Below the pieces are notes generated by a model. It was not told the origin of the DNA, made no database searches, and worked only from the letters and a program-made list of their open reading frames with translations. Source: Polytrichum commune (lineage: Eukaryota > Streptophyta > Polytrichopsida > Polytrichales > Polytrichaceae). From it: a stretch of 64,000 bases of DNA. The DNA lies in assembly GCA_950295325.1 (NCBI GenBank), contig OX485806.1, positions 9,796,001 through 9,860,000 of the forward strand, in the 5' to 3' direction. This document shows positions 62,901-64,000 of the stretch, in pieces; the first letter of the stretch is position 1; every line of letters begins with the position of its first letter. Made by a program: the position numbers and the translations under genes.

Positions 62901-64000
62901 GAGCTCGTCCCACATTTCTAATGTAGAGGACGGTGAGGATATCCCCTCCTGCGCATGTGATGTGTCTAACCCACAAACACTTTATTTTCCTCTTGTGTTG
63001 GTATATATATGACCTTATAGTCATGCCATCACTATATACCAATTTGTGTATGTAGGCAACAACATGTATGGAGGTGGGAATGGTTATATTCCATTAGTTT
63101 ATCATATACTTCCTTAGTTTAAATCATGGAGCATAACATGGCATGTCCCATCATGCCATAGCTCAGTAACTATGGTTTAGAAGGCACATGTACATGTCAA
63201 TCATGCAATGAAAAAGGCCACAAATGTGGGAGACTTTTACAATCAACACCTTGCTCTTGAGTATGGGCAAAACCTTGGATTTGCAAAGGCCGTGTGCAAG
63301 GTACCTCATACTTTGTTGTGGGTGCCTACAATGATGCAATCAAGTGCAGTAATATTTTTGCAAGTCTCTTGCCATATTTTACAGAGACAAAGACAAAACA
63401 CATCTTTAGAGGAATACATATGATTGATTTGTCAAGGTGATGGGAAAAGAAAAATCACCCTCCATATTGATGAGTGGTGGGAGTATACACAATTACTCCA
63501 CCTCAATCTCCAAACACGTGTGGCATTTATCAATAAAGGATTTAGTTGCATAGTACTTGAAAATTGAGATACTTGACTCTAAGAGAGAAAACATGTATGT
63601 TTATGTGGAGATGACTTCCACATACACTGATACAAATATAATGTTCAAGTTGATGGCGTTGAATGCAACACCACACAATGAATTCACTTCATTTTATCAA
63701 CAAACCTAAACCAATATTGATGGCATGGGGGACAATATTGCTGCACTAGAGGAATGACTGTGGCAACAAGATGTATGTATCCCTAACCTCTTCACCCCAC
63801 CTCAAAAAAATAGAAGTGGTGGCTCCGCAAGTGAACGCTGCCACAAAAATCCCCACCCCAACAAAACACAATTTGTAGGGGTTTTTTTTGCTTATAGATG
63901 GGTAACATTGCTAAGGACCAAAATTGAACCAAGTCAATTAATTATGGGTTTAGGGTTTAGGGTCCAAGGGTCTTCTAACCAATGGATTATCCAGGTTTGT
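59941..64000 (+). other. Degenerate region with short coding-like stretches, unidentified
   Basis: Several plus-strand stretches between 60,680 and 62,540 read more like decayed protein than chance, for example RNEVIIAQYTKYVICEALP (about 62,170-62,225) and HMNRVPIQAMDFVGTSAPFS (about 62,420-62,480), which lie between stops. I cannot assign them; an old transposable element is the likeliest source. A short TTTAGGG-like run at about 63,947-63,963 is noted only. Confidence 0.35.
62632..62682. repeat. 19-bp tandem repeat
   Basis: AAGATTGCAATGCATTGT repeated about two and a half times. Confidence 0.88.

Noticed and set aside
63947-63963. TTTAGGG-like repeat suggesting a telomere
   Set aside because: Only about two units and no array; short interstitial matches of this kind are common.
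1-64000. CRISPR array, bacterial operons or organellar insert
   Set aside because: No short regularly spaced repeats, no dense ORFs, no rRNA or organelle genes; introns and MITEs indicate nuclear plant DNA.

Overview
The window is AT-rich, intron-bearing nuclear DNA from a land plant. The evidence is one complete plant-type hybrid histidine kinase gene of the AHK1 osmosensor family, with eleven coding exons and GT-AG introns, set in repeat-rich intergenic DNA full of miniature inverted-repeat transposons (MITEs). I cannot name the species. The many small DNA elements, the unusual LINE with an RNase H and a nuclease-like C-terminus, and the apparent lack of LTR retrotransposons would fit a seedless plant, but that is inference.

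Layout. 1-27,000: no convincing host gene. It holds a foldback element (about 1,861-2,204), three related PIF/Harbinger-type MITEs (5,343-5,845; 11,981-12,342; 23,260-23,762), one copy of a second MITE family (14,203-14,703), further short families with long inverted repeats, copies of a roughly 390-bp dispersed repeat, and a 216-bp tandem array (7,863-8,509). 27,100-31,288: an old, 5'-truncated non-LTR retrotransposon on the minus strand, encoding reverse transcriptase, RNase H and a C-terminal restriction-endonuclease-like region, abutting a truncated MITE. 34,650-45,500: the AHK1-like gene on the minus strand (coding 42,325 to 35,350) with its likely 3' UTR and possibly a long leader. 45,600-48,900: diverged tandem repeats, an unidentified set of coding-like fragments on the minus strand, and a short near-perfect hairpin. 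49,600-60,000: more MITEs (two inverted copies of a TTA/TAA-flanked family and two more copies of the 500-bp family, one nested in an older element) and a 257-272-bp tandem array (54,800-55,560). 60,000-64,000: degenerate sequence with short coding-like stretches that I cannot identify.

The only gene whose function can be read is the histidine kinase: a two-transmembrane membrane sensor with a His-kinase core and a C-terminal receiver, expected to feed a His-Asp phosphorelay to histidine phosphotransfer proteins. The rest is mainly transposon sediment. Two general features stand out: at least fourteen G or C homopolymers of 10 bases or more in AT-rich DNA, and repeated local duplication of 200-390-bp segments, one of which spans a splice donor of the kinase gene.
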